From Terriglobia bacterium (GTDB taxonomy: Bacteria > Acidobacteriota > Terriglobia > Bryobacterales > Bryobacteraceae), in assembly GCA_003175985.1 (NCBI GenBank), contig PSRJ01000303.1, positions 1 through 47,796 on the forward strand: a stretch of DNA of 47,796 nt, read 5' to 3'. The translations under genes were made by a program, and so were the position numbers. Of this stretch, positions 9,490-17,632 are shown in pieces. The notes beneath the pieces were generated by a model, which was given only the letters and a program-made list of their open reading frames with translations, was not told the origin of the DNA and ran no database searches. Each line of letters starts with the position of its first letter. Within the stretch, counting starts at the first letter, position 1.

Positions 9490-10685
9490 ACCTCCGAACC
9501 GGCCAAAGCCGGCCGGCGGCTCCACTGCGCCGACACTTTCCGTATACGCTCTACCGCTTCCATGAGGTTCTCGAGGGAATTCGCGTAACTGAAGCGGATA
9601 TAACCCTCGCCGAACTCTCCGAAGCCGCCCCCGTTCAGGCACGAAACGCCAGCCTCATAGAGAAGAAAATCGGCCAGTTCTTTCGAGTGCATCCCGGTGC
9701 CGGTCACGTTAGGAAACGCATAGAAGGCTCCTCCGGGAAGCGCGCAGCGAAACCCCGGGATTTCGTTGAGGCCCTTGCAGAATGCGTCGCGGCGCCGGCG
9801 GAACTCCGCCACCATCTGGTCCACCGCCTCCTGGGGGCCTTCCAGGGCGGCGATCCCGGCGCGCTGCGTAAAGCTCGCGGTGCAGGAGTTGGAGTTCACC
9901 ATGAGTTTATTTACCGCGGTCACCAGCCACTCGGGCATTACCCCGTAGCCCATACGCCATCCGGTCATCGCGTAAGTTTTCGAGAAACCATCGAGCAGGA
10001 TCGTCTTCTCCAGCATGCCTGGAAACGTGGTGATGGAAACCGGCGGCTCCGTACCGTAGTGGATACGCGAGTAAATCTCGTCACTCAACACCATGACGTC
10101 GCGATCGCGCAACATTTCCGCAATTGCGCGCACGTCGTCGCGCGGAATCACGCCACCCGTCGGGTTCTGAGGCGAGTTCAGAATCACCAGCTTGGTCCGG
10201 TCATTGAGCCGGTCGCGGAACAGGTCGAGATCGAAGGAAAAGCCGCGGCTCTCGACCAGCGGCATCGGCACCGGCTTCGCCCCCAGGAACCGGATCATCG
10301 ATTCGTAGATCGGGAACCCGGGATTGGGATAGATCACCTCGTCGCCTTCTTCCAGCAAGGCAATCAACGGAAAGTAAATGATGGGCTTGCCGCCGGGCAC
10401 GACGCAGACGTGCTGCGGCCCGACGTGGATGCCGCGCGACCGGCTAATGTACCCCGCGATCGATTCGCGCAGGTCGGGCAGGCCCTGGGTCGGGCCGTAG
10501 TGAGTCCAGCCTTGGTCAAGCGCCTCCTTGGCAGCTTCCACGATGTGCGCCGGCGTAGGGAAATCGGGCTCACCGATCTCCAAATGCACCACACTGCGCC
10601 CCTGCGCTTCCAAAGCGCGGGCTTTCACCAGTACGTCAAAGGCCGACTCCACGCCGAGCCGGCCGATTCGCTCAGCAAGTTTCAT
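9486..10685 (-). CDS. PLP-dependent class I/II aminotransferase
   Basis: A 399-residue fold-type I aminotransferase. VHLEIGEPDFPTPAHIVEAA and THYGPTQGLPDLRESIAGY are the N-terminal signature. NSPQNPTGGVIP supplies the Asn that binds PLP, VLSDEIYSRIHY the Asp and Tyr, and GFSKTYAMTGWRMGY the Schiff-base Lys. The C-terminal Arg that binds the substrate carboxylate is in EGYIRFSYA. This matches the aspartate/aromatic aminotransferase subgroup, but the substrate is not certain. It is the third gene of a thiolase/OB-fold/aminotransferase run, 6 bases after the OB-fold gene, so probably co-transcribed. Its stop overlaps the stop of the convergent PAS-LuxR gene by 4 bases. Confidence 0.92.
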   Translation of the reverse strand: MKLAERIGRLGVESAFDVLVKARALEAQGRSVVHLEIGEPDFPTPAHIVEAAKEALDQGWTHYGPTQGLPDLRESIAGYISRSRGIHVGPQHVCVVPGGKPIIYFPLIALLEEGDEVIYPNPGFPIYESMIRFLGAKPVPMPLVESRGFSFDLDLFRDRLNDRTKLVILNSPQNPTGGVIPRDDVRAIAEMLRDRDVMVLSDEIYSRIHYGTEPPVSITTFPGMLEKTILLDGFSKTYAMTGWRMGYGVMPEWLVTAVNKLMVNSNSCTASFTQRAGIAALEGPQEAVDQMVAEFRRRRDAFCKGLNEIPGFRCALPGGAFYAFPNVTGTGMHSKELADFLLYEAGVSCLNGGGFGEFGEGYIRFSYANSLENLMEAVERIRKVSAQWSRRPALAGSEV

Positions 10686-10691
10686 GATGGT

Positions 10692-10898
10692 TTAAGACTT
10701 TCGGAAGAAAACAACGCCGTCGCGCTCGTCCACTTCGGCGACGCGATCGTTAATGGCAACTCGTTCCCCGACGATGCGGCCAGTCAAACGGCCGCCTCCA
10801 TCCAGGGTCACGATGGCAGTCTGGAAGGGAACATCCTTGGCGAAAGCCTCGGCGGCCAGATGAATCACCGTTTCAGTGTACACTGTGCCGGTCCTCAT
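10692..10898 (-). CDS. Small OB-fold partner of thiolase (DUF35-like, lacks zinc ribbon)
   Basis: A 68-residue gene hidden at the end of a longer open frame. The ATG at 10896-10898 overlaps the thiolase TGA (ATGA), which sets the start. The sequence MRTGTVYTETVIHLA, then KDVPFQTAIVTLDGGGRLTG and RIVGERVAINDRVAEVDERD, matches the C-terminal OB-fold half of the DUF35 family. Those proteins bind thiolases or HMG-CoA synthases and help channel or bind CoA thioesters. The usual N-terminal rubredoxin-like zinc ribbon (CxxC pairs) is missing, so it is a minimal version. The family call is from motif recognition. Neighbouring thiolase and tight coupling support a thiolase-partner role. Confidence 0.82.
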   Translation of the reverse strand: MRTGTVYTETVIHLAAEAFAKDVPFQTAIVTLDGGGRLTGRIVGERVAINDRVAEVDERDGVVFFRKS

Positions 10899-12055
10899 GC
10901 CGCCCCCAATATGCTGACCACGCAGGTGGCTCCGGATCCGCCCAGGTTTTCGGCCAACCCCAGAGAGTGTCGCGCGACTTGACGCGGACCGGCTTCGCAC
11001 CGGATCTGCTGTACAAGGTCGCAAATCTGAGCGACGCCCGTCGCTCCCACGGGGTGTCCCTTCGATTTGAGACCCCCGCTGGTGTTGATGGGCCGCTCGC
11101 CGGTAAGCGACGTGTGGCCTTCCATGGCGTAAGGGCCGCCGCATCCACGTTTCACGAACCCCAGATCCTCGGTGGCGATGATCTCGGCGATGGTGAAGCA
11201 ATCGTGCAACTCGGCGAATTCGACCTCCTGGGGCGAGACGCCGGCCATGCGATATGCCTTTTCTCCCGCCATGCGAACTGCCGGGAACGTGGTGATGTCT
11301 TCTTTGCGGTCGAGCGCGACATGATCCGAGGCCTGCGCGATTCCCAGCACGCGAACTGGCTTTTCGGTAAACTCCGCGGCGCGCTCCAGAGGCGCCAGGA
11401 TCACGGCAGCAGCGCCGTCGCTGATCAGCGAACAATCGTAGAGGTTGAGGGGCTCGGCAACCGGCTTGCCCGCCAGCGCCTGCTCGATGGTGATGGTCTT
11501 ACGCATGTGGGCGTCCGGATTGAGCGCCCCAGCCGCGTGGTTCTTCACGGCCACGGCGGCGAGGTGTTCCTTCCTGGTGCCAAACTCGTACATGTGCCGC
11601 CGGGCGATCATGCCAAACAATGAAGGAAACGTGGAGCCGGCACGAATTTCGCCGGTGAGATCGCCCGCCGATGCCAGGATCTCCGTGACGCGCCCGGTGG
11701 GCTGCGAAGTCATCTTCTCCACACCCACAACCATCACAATGTCGTAGATGCCCGCCGCCACTTCCGCCCAGGCATGGAAGAAAGCCGATCCGCTGGAGGC
11801 GCAGGCCGCCTCGATGCGCGTGGCGGGAACGCCTTTGATGCCCAGAGCCATAGACACATACGGCGCCAGATGATTCTGGCCGACGAACGACGGGCCGGCG
11901 AAATTGCCCAAGTAGAACGATTCGATTTGCGCGGGACTTACATGTCCGTTGGCGAGGCACCTTTCCCCCGCCTGGACTGCCAACGCGCGGAGGTCGAGGT
12001 CGGGAAACGCCCCGAACGGAGTCTTCCCCGCGCCGATTACAGCGACTGGCCGCAT
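10895..12055 (-). CDS. Thiolase-family acetyl-CoA acyltransferase (SCP-x/archaeal type)
   Basis: A 386-residue thiolase. Catalytic Cys85 is in IEAACASSGSAFFHAW, VVGVEKMTSQ follows the fold, HDCFTIAEI replaces the NEAF loop of classical thiolases, and NTSGGLKSKGHPVGATG carries the conserved His. This HDCF variant is the SCP-x/archaeal subclass, which usually works with a DUF35 OB-fold partner, exactly what follows here. It condenses or cleaves acyl-CoA thioesters in the cytoplasm. The physiological direction is unknown. It is the first gene of the thiolase, OB-fold, aminotransferase run. The 50 bases between it and the barrel gene end upstream hold no evident terminator. Confidence 0.92.
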   Translation of the reverse strand: MRPVAVIGAGKTPFGAFPDLDLRALAVQAGERCLANGHVSPAQIESFYLGNFAGPSFVGQNHLAPYVSMALGIKGVPATRIEAACASSGSAFFHAWAEVAAGIYDIVMVVGVEKMTSQPTGRVTEILASAGDLTGEIRAGSTFPSLFGMIARRHMYEFGTRKEHLAAVAVKNHAAGALNPDAHMRKTITIEQALAGKPVAEPLNLYDCSLISDGAAAVILAPLERAAEFTEKPVRVLGIAQASDHVALDRKEDITTFPAVRMAGEKAYRMAGVSPQEVEFAELHDCFTIAEIIATEDLGFVKRGCGGPYAMEGHTSLTGERPINTSGGLKSKGHPVGATGVAQICDLVQQIRCEAGPRQVARHSLGLAENLGGSGATCVVSILGAA

Positions 12056-12105
12056 ATATATTCAGATTAGCAAGGTGTCGGAACCGGGCAGCGGTTCACA
12101 GTCCT

Positions 12106-14094
12106 CTAAAAGGACCACAGCACGCTGGTATAGCCGGTGTTGGCGCGGTAATTCTGCAAGTAGCCCAAGACGCCGAACTCTTCACGATAACGATAGAATT
12201 GCCAGCCGGCGTTCCAGCGGATCTTGGGTGTGATCCGCAGCGATACGCGCGCCAGCGGCGACTGAAACGTCAAAGGAAAAGTCTGCACCGAGCCAAACAG
12301 CCCTTGAACCGCGTCACTCACGTTCACGGGTACAGCGCCGGACCGGCCGTCACCCGTGTCTTTCGTGATGCTGTACCCCAGGTACAGATCCACGCGGCGC
12401 GTTACGCCCAGGTGCGCGCTCAGGTTCGCGGCCTGAATGTTGCTGAGATAGAGCTGCGAAAAGCTTTGCCCCACCGGACGGCCCACTCCGGCAAAGAACG
12501 CGAGACCCGAGACTGTATCGAGGTGCAGCTTCATGTAGCTCGCATCCAAGCTGAAGCGGTCCTTCGGAGACCAGGACGCGTTGGCGCTGTAGTCGCGGGA
12601 ATGCGAGCTGAAGGTGGAATACGGCACGGGGGAATTTACGTTGTAGACCTGGCGGTACGACGCAGAGAGTTGTACTTTCCGCAAACGGTAATCGACCCGG
12701 CCATTGAGCGTGTGATAATCGCGTTCGCTCGCCGGCGTCAGCGGATGATTGGCTCGCCCTACTTCACCGCCCAGGCGCACGGTAAGCGGCTTCATGGGAC
12801 GGATCTGAACACCCAGTGTCCCGGCATGGAGGAGGTTACCGCGCGTGTACACGGTATCGTCGAAAGGCCCCGCGAACGAGAAGCCGTCGATGGTTTTGAT
12901 GGCGCGATCCGAGTAGTGATAGCCGGCGAAAAAGCCGATCCAATTCGTGACACGGTAATTGATATCGGTGGCGTTGGAGACGGTGCGGATTCCCAGATAC
13001 CGGAAGTTGACTGTAGCGCCGAAATTGAGCCCGTTGTTGAATTCCGTGTAGCTGGAAAAACCATCGATCCGCGTGCTGTGGACGGAGCTGTTGTTGACGA
13101 TTGTGAGCCGGTCGGTGGGGTACAGGTTGATGCTGAAGTCGCCCGCTGTGACCGGACGCTGCGCATTGCCGCTAACGAGGATCTGGCGGCTGGCAGCAAC
13201 TCCTGCGTTAATGCCTGACGCGAATTCGTTGAGAGCGAAATCGCGATGTCCGCTGACGTACGTGATGCGCGCATTGATGCCCCAGCGCTTGCGACTCGTA
13301 AAGAGGTTGCCGAGCCAGCCGGGGCTGCTGCCGTGGTAGGGCTCGGAGCGGGAAAAGAGCGCCGAATTACCGCCGGCCTGCGTGAGCGTAGCCGGATATC
13401 CCGGATCGTCCTTATAGAATTCCCAGCGACGCATAACATTGAACTTGAATCCGTGAAACTCGCCTTCTCCGCCCAGCCGGTATTCGTTCCACTCCCGCCG
13501 CACGTCCATCAACACCGGGTAAGCCAACCCGCGCGCATCGAACTCCTGTACGCTCGAAAGCGCTGGGCCGGTCTGATCGTTGCGGCTGTATCCCACATGA
13601 ATTTTGAAGCGGCTCTGCGGCAGCAGAGTAAGGTCGTGATCCTGCAAGCGGCGCCGGGTATCCATACGATGCAGGCCTGCCGAAATAGTCAGGCCCGGAT
13701 TATAGAACTCATCCAGCCGCCACAGCATGTCATAGCGGTAGAGGCCGTTCTTCTGGACGCGCAGATTCGCGGATTGGTACGGATCATTTCCCAGGCCAAG
13801 CGTATTGAGAAGGACCTGGTCGAAGAGGCGCCCGTGGCCGTCTTTGGAATCGATGGAGAGGCTGCTGCCCAAAAGCCGGATACCGTTGCGATAGTTCACG
13901 TCGCTGCGGTATTTACCCAGGTCGCCATCGATCGACGCGAAGCGATAACCGGTCTCGAAGGAATTTGTGATGTTGTAGCCGCCAACATCCTGGCCGCGGG
14001 CGGAACCCACCTGCTCGGGCGTCGGCGCCACGACTTGCTGGCCGTAAAGGACCGATGCCGTCAAAATCAGGAAGAATCGCATCGCCATGGCCAT
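12106..14094 (-). CDS. Outer-membrane beta-barrel protein paired with decaheme cytochrome (MtrB/GSU2204-like)
   Basis: A 662-residue protein with a signal peptide (MAMAMRFFLILTASVLYG). The rest alternates polar and hydrophobic residues in strand pairs (for example YRFASIDGDLGKYRSDVNYR, RRVDLYLGYSITKDTG) and ends in a barrel-type C-terminus (...YTSVLWSF, terminal Phe). This is the pattern of large outer-membrane barrels. It follows the decaheme cytochrome with no gap (TAA then ATG), the pairing seen in MtrA/MtrB and in Geobacter-type porin-cytochrome conduits, where the barrel houses the heme wire. The likely role is electron transfer across the outer membrane (inference). The first ATG is adjacent to the stop. 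The second ATG, at 14088, has better spacing from AAGG. Confidence 0.78.
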   Translation of the reverse strand: MAMAMRFFLILTASVLYGQQVVAPTPEQVGSARGQDVGGYNITNSFETGYRFASIDGDLGKYRSDVNYRNGIRLLGSSLSIDSKDGHGRLFDQVLLNTLGLGNDPYQSANLRVQKNGLYRYDMLWRLDEFYNPGLTISAGLHRMDTRRRLQDHDLTLLPQSRFKIHVGYSRNDQTGPALSSVQEFDARGLAYPVLMDVRREWNEYRLGGEGEFHGFKFNVMRRWEFYKDDPGYPATLTQAGGNSALFSRSEPYHGSSPGWLGNLFTSRKRWGINARITYVSGHRDFALNEFASGINAGVAASRQILVSGNAQRPVTAGDFSINLYPTDRLTIVNNSSVHSTRIDGFSSYTEFNNGLNFGATVNFRYLGIRTVSNATDINYRVTNWIGFFAGYHYSDRAIKTIDGFSFAGPFDDTVYTRGNLLHAGTLGVQIRPMKPLTVRLGGEVGRANHPLTPASERDYHTLNGRVDYRLRKVQLSASYRQVYNVNSPVPYSTFSSHSRDYSANASWSPKDRFSLDASYMKLHLDTVSGLAFFAGVGRPVGQSFSQLYLSNIQAANLSAHLGVTRRVDLYLGYSITKDTGDGRSGAVPVNVSDAVQGLFGSVQTFPLTFQSPLARVSLRITPKIRWNAGWQFYRYREEFGVLGYLQNYRANTGYTSVLWSF

Positions 14095-15060
14095 TTACCT
14101 TAAGAAGAATCCGTCGCTGTTCGAACCGTGAATACGCACATGACAGGTAGTGCATCTCTGATAGCGCGGATCGAGCAGGTTGTGCGATGACGAAGCCACG
14201 GGAATCCCGACATTGTGGGTACCGAAATCGCCGGCCCCGTTATGACATTGCAGGCATAACGTGAAAACCACGGGCCGCCGCAGCAGCCGCGTGTTCGTGG
14301 AACCGTGCGGGAAGTGGCAGGTTTCGCAGCCTTCGATACGCACCGGGGGGTGTTCATAAACAAATGGCCCGCGCTTGTCACTGTGACATTTGAGGCATGG
14401 CTCCTCATTGCCGGCCGCCTGGTCCACCATACGGGGGCGCTGCGACATGCGCCATACCGGCGCAAAGGCGCCATGGGGATTGTGGCAGTCACTGCACTGT
14501 ACGAAACCTTCATTGACGCGGTGCTTCGAAGGCATGTCGAATTGAGCGCGAACGGTGGCGTGACAGGTGTAGCAGAGTTCGCTCTGGCGTTTCGCGAGCA
14601 GGTACTTCGGCACGGGCGAGCGGTGGATCGAGTGGCAGGAGTTGCATGCTACATCGTTGAGCGTGTGATCGGAACGGCGGATGTTTACCTTGCCGAAGTC
14701 CGAGGAGTGGCACGTCAGGCAGGTTTCGAGGGCCTGCTTGGGAGTAAGCAGCGAGAAGGCCCGCGGAATGGTGTTTCGCCCGCCACCGGCTTGTACATGC
14801 GCTTGCCCCGGTCCGTGACATCCCTCGCAACCTGTCCGCTCGGGCGCCTCTTTTCCCGAAGCGATGCTCTTGTAGTGCGGATTCTTGTAGAAGTTCAACC
14901 AGATATCGGCGTGGCAGGTGCGGCACACATTGCTGCCCACATAGCCCGAGGCAGACGAAGGCGCCTGCGCGAAGGCGAGCGCCGCCTGGCAAAGGGCCAG
15001 GGCCGCGAGACGGAGGATCACACTCTGACGGCCGCGGCTCGATATCGTCATAATCCGCAT
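14095..15060 (-). CDS. Decaheme c-type cytochrome (DmsE/GSU2203-like)
   Basis: The 321-residue protein starts at the ATG 15058-15060, giving MRIMTISSRGRQ, a hydrophobic helix and a cleavage site near AFAQAPSS. The open frame continues upstream, but that extension crosses the divergent CDF gene and has no secretion signal at its start. Ten heme-binding CxxCH motifs are present in order: CRTCH, CEGCH, CLTCH, CNSCH, CYTCH, CSDCH, CLKCH, CETCH, CLQCH, CTTCH. Ten hemes in about 290 residues is the MtrA/DmsE decaheme class: periplasmic, covalently heme-bound by the Ccm system. It is the first gene of a pair with the beta-barrel protein. No CymA-like quinol oxidase or outer-surface multiheme protein is in this window. 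Confidence 0.93.
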   Translation of the reverse strand: MRIMTISSRGRQSVILRLAALALCQAALAFAQAPSSASGYVGSNVCRTCHADIWLNFYKNPHYKSIASGKEAPERTGCEGCHGPGQAHVQAGGGRNTIPRAFSLLTPKQALETCLTCHSSDFGKVNIRRSDHTLNDVACNSCHSIHRSPVPKYLLAKRQSELCYTCHATVRAQFDMPSKHRVNEGFVQCSDCHNPHGAFAPVWRMSQRPRMVDQAAGNEEPCLKCHSDKRGPFVYEHPPVRIEGCETCHFPHGSTNTRLLRRPVVFTLCLQCHNGAGDFGTHNVGIPVASSSHNLLDPRYQRCTTCHVRIHGSNSDGFFLR

Positions 15061-15090
15061 GATACTGAAGGGTTGCCGCCATTTTACTTG

Positions 15091-15113
15091 TTTTACGTAA
15101 GAAAATCGTAAAA
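15091..15113. promoter_or_regulatory. Inverted repeat between divergent cytochrome and CDF genes
   Basis: TTTTACG (15091-15097) and CGTAAAA (15107-15113) form a perfect 7-base inverted repeat with a 9-base spacer, in the 72-base gap between two divergent genes. Such a site is well placed to be an operator for both genes. A TAAAAT (15109-15114) overlapping the right arm could be a -10 for the CDF gene. The binding protein is unknown. Confidence 0.45.
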
Positions 15114-15132
15114 TCTCCCGCGGCGTTACACT

Positions 15133-16080
15133 ATGGAAGTAGTGCATTCGCACGCACACAGCCGCCGGGGAGGTACGGCGAGTGTTCTGCGCCGGTCCGC
15201 TTGGGCCACACTCGTGTTCGTGGCTATCGAAGTGGTCGCGGGAATTCGCGCTCACTCGCTGGCTCTGATTTCCGATGCCGGCCATAATTTTACGGACGCA
15301 CTCGCTCTGTTGCTGGCCTGGATCGCAAACTATCTCGAAGCCAAACCGGCCGACGAGATCAAGACGTACGGCTACCAACGCGCGGGGGTTCTCTCCGCGT
15401 TTGTGAATGCCCTTACGCTGGCGGTGATCGCCGCCTGGATTTTCTACGAAAGCGTCGAGCGGCTGCGCCAACCGCAATCCGTTGATCAGCGTGTCATGCT
15501 CGCAGTAGCGCTCCTGGGTTTAGTGCTCAATGGCGGGATCATGTGGGCGCTTCGTTCCGCCCGGCACAGAGACCTCAATGTGCGCAGCGCATTCGTACAC
15601 ATGCTGGGCGACGCGCTGGGCTCCATCGCCATCATCGCTGGCGCCATCGCCATTGCGTATACAGGTTTGGTGCAGATCGACCCGCTGCTTTCGATTGCCA
15701 TCGCGGTGCTGATTGTCTGGACGGCGTGGGACATCATCCACGAATCGTTGAACATTCTGCTGGAAGGCCTGCCGCGAGGGCTGACGCTGCAGGACGTGAT
15801 CGGCTCGATGCGGGGCGTTGACGGAGTATTGGATGTACACGACCTGCACATCTGGAGTCTGGGATCGAGCACGCATGCCCTGAGCTGCCACGTGCTCATC
15901 GCGGACGTACCTCCATCGGCAAGCGACGCCATTCTACAGGGATTGAAGAGCATGCTGGCGGAGCGATTCCACATACACCACACGACTGTGCAATTCGAGC
16001 ACGCCTCGTGCGCGCTTTCCGAAAACTGCTGCGTGATTCCGGTAGAGAGCGAGCACCAGGAACGGCATCGTCACCACTGA
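15133..16080 (+). CDS. Cation diffusion facilitator (CDF) metal exporter
   Basis: A 315-residue inner-membrane Zn/Co/Cd-type proton antiporter. It has six predicted helices, then a cytoplasmic domain (about 205-300). The metal site is visible as HNFTD (His51, Asp55) in helix 2 and HMLGD in helix 5, the HxxxD pairs of the CzcD/ZitB subgroup, which usually exports Zn. A His-rich N-terminus (HSHAHS) and C-terminus (HQERHRHH), plus a Cys-containing tail (CALSENCC), may bind metal. No strong ribosome site precedes the ATG. It is divergent from the decaheme cytochrome and its last 10 bases overlap the convergent pxpA. The metal specificity is inference. Confidence 0.93.
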   Translation: MEVVHSHAHSRRGGTASVLRRSAWATLVFVAIEVVAGIRAHSLALISDAGHNFTDALALLLAWIANYLEAKPADEIKTYGYQRAGVLSAFVNALTLAVIAAWIFYESVERLRQPQSVDQRVMLAVALLGLVLNGGIMWALRSARHRDLNVRSAFVHMLGDALGSIAIIAGAIAIAYTGLVQIDPLLSIAIAVLIVWTAWDIIHESLNILLEGLPRGLTLQDVIGSMRGVDGVLDVHDLHIWSLGSSTHALSCHVLIADVPPSASDAILQGLKSMLAERFHIHHTTVQFEHASCALSENCCVIPVESEHQERHRHH

Positions 16081-16757
16081 GCCAGCGCTTCGTGGCACGC
16101 TCTTAAGATCTCCACGGCGTGAGGTGTATCGCCGTGGACACAGATGGTTTGCGCGACCCCCTGGCGCGCGAATCGCAGGGCTTGCGAAGCGGCTTCGCCG
16201 GGGTCGGTAATCAGCGCATCGGGAAACCGGCGCGAGCGCAGGGAACCATCGGGTTCGTAGCGGCGGTCCGCAAAAGCCTCGGCCGCGGCGTTCAGCCCCA
16301 TGCTGCGCCAGAGGTCGAGGCAGGGCGAACCGGCCAGGCCGAAAATGGGCACGGCCGGGTTCCAGGCCGCCACGGCCGCGCCAATCGCGCGCGCTACTTC
16401 CTCATTTCGCGCGGCCACATTGTATAGGGCGCCATGAGGCTTCACATGCGTAAGGCGCACACCCAATTTGTCAGCGACGCGCTCCAGGCGCTCGATCTGC
16501 TCCCGGACCGTATTCTCAATCTCAGCCGGCGTCATGGCCATCTCCTCACGGCCGAAGCGCGCGCGGTCGGGATAACTGGGATGCGCCCCGATGCGCACAC
16601 CGCGCGCCTGCGCGAGAAGCGCGGTACGCTCCATGGTCGCCTCGTCCCCGGCGTGGCCACCGCAGGCAATATTGGCAGAGGTGACGTATTGCATCAGCGC
16701 GGCTTCATGAGCAGTATCTTCCAACTCCCCCATGTCGCAGTTGAGATCGATCGTCAT
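16071..16757 (-). CDS. pxpA: 5-oxoprolinase subunit A (LamB/YcsF family)
   Basis: A 228-residue subunit of the ATP-dependent prokaryotic 5-oxoprolinase, which opens pyroglutamate to glutamate. Family motifs are IDLNCDMGE at the start, ANIACGGHAGDEATM, VRIGAHPSYPDRARFGR, THVKPHGALYN and QTICVHGDTPHAV. The start is the ATG at 16755-16757, which overlaps the pxpC stop (ATGA). The longer open frame upstream adds 37 unrelated residues. It is slightly shorter than the usual 245-255. It is the last gene of SUMF1-pxpB-pxpC-pxpA, and its end overlaps the end of the convergent CDF gene by 10 bases. Confidence 0.93.
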   Translation of the reverse strand: MTIDLNCDMGELEDTAHEAALMQYVTSANIACGGHAGDEATMERTALLAQARGVRIGAHPSYPDRARFGREEMAMTPAEIENTVREQIERLERVADKLGVRLTHVKPHGALYNVAARNEEVARAIGAAVAAWNPAVPIFGLAGSPCLDLWRSMGLNAAAEAFADRRYEPDGSLRSRRFPDALITDPGEAASQALRFARQGVAQTICVHGDTPHAVEILRACHEALAQW

Positions 16758-17632
16758 ACCAGCGAATACAGCCATTCCTCCTGCTCGCGAAGGAGGCCGA
16801 GCGCCCCTTCCATGGTGACACGTTCGAACTGAACCCGATCGCGCGGCCGCATTTGACCAACGCGCCACAGATCCGCCGAGATGACATTCGCGGGCTTCGG
16901 ATAGCCGCCAGTCGTCTGGTGCTCGACGAAGAGCACGATCGGCTGGCCATCCGGCGGTATCTGTATGGCTCCGAGAGCGACACCCTCAGTCACCATGTGT
17001 CCGGACGGGCTGGGGATGGCAGGACCCCGCAGCCGCAGTCCCATACGGTTCGAGGCCTCGGTTACTTCATAGCTTGCCGCGTAAAGCTCACCCGAGAACT
17101 GGCTCGCCTGGGGACCCTCCGTAACCCGCAGTGGCCCGGTATGGGCAGGCGGCGCGATTGTATTACCTTTCCAGCGGCGTATCGCAGAGGAAGCAATAGG
17201 AAGCGTATCGCCCGACCGCAGCGCACGCCCTCCAACGCCGGTTAACAAGTGTGTCGACGAGCTTCCCATGACCTTCGGGACGTCCAGACCCCCGCGAATG
17301 CACAAGTAACAGCGGGCCCCGCCGAGGGACTGTCCAAAGCGCACGACGGATCCAGGTGGCAGCTCAACTGCCCGCCAGAGGGGCAGGCCCGCTCCGAAGT
17401 CGGAACCCGTGACCGCGATCACGGCGGCAGACTCGAACTCGAAGGCTCCGCCCGCCAGAGTTAATTCCAGCGCCGGTGCATTCTCCGCATTACCGACCAG
17501 CAGGTTACCAGCCCGCATCGCGAGCGCGTCCGCAGCCCCGGAGGCGGAAACTCCGAAATGTGCGTAGCCGAAACGCCCCAAGTCCTGTACGGTTGTCTGG
17601 AATCCCGGCTCGATGACCCGGAGTACACTCAT
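16754..17632 (-). CDS. pxpC: 5-oxoprolinase subunit C (biotin-dependent carboxyltransferase-like)
   Basis: A 292-residue protein starting at MSVLRVIEPGFQTTVQDLGR, with FGYAHFGVSASGAADALAMR, the PxpC/KipA signature. Later CYLCIRGGLDVPKVMGSSST, YEVTEASNRMGLRLRGPA and IQIPPDGQPIVLFVEHQTTG are also conserved in the family. It combines with PxpB as the domain pair that acts on 5-oxoproline in the ATP-dependent reaction. The ATG at 17630-17632 overlaps the pxpB stop (ATGA) and gives the family start. The additional 33 upstream codons are out of character. Confidence 0.93.
   Translation of the reverse strand: MSVLRVIEPGFQTTVQDLGRFGYAHFGVSASGAADALAMRAGNLLVGNAENAPALELTLAGGAFEFESAAVIAVTGSDFGAGLPLWRAVELPPGSVVRFGQSLGGARCYLCIRGGLDVPKVMGSSSTHLLTGVGGRALRSGDTLPIASSAIRRWKGNTIAPPAHTGPLRVTEGPQASQFSGELYAASYEVTEASNRMGLRLRGPAIPSPSGHMVTEGVALGAIQIPPDGQPIVLFVEHQTTGGYPKPANVISADLWRVGQMRPRDRVQFERVTMEGALGLLREQEEWLYSLV

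Noticed and set aside
10692..11435. 247-residue frame over the thiolase gene
   Set aside because: Only the last 68 residues look like a protein (OB-fold). The rest is Arg/His-rich shadow of the thiolase.
12101..12117. GTCCT-CTAAA-AGGAC hairpin at the end of the barrel gene as terminator
   Set aside because: The stem is only 5 bases, it includes the stop codon, and no T-run follows.
14095..15477. Long 460-residue frame containing the decaheme cytochrome
   Set aside because: The part upstream of 15060 crosses the divergent CDF gene and its promoter region, has no secretion signal, and the internal ATG gives a normal signal peptide.
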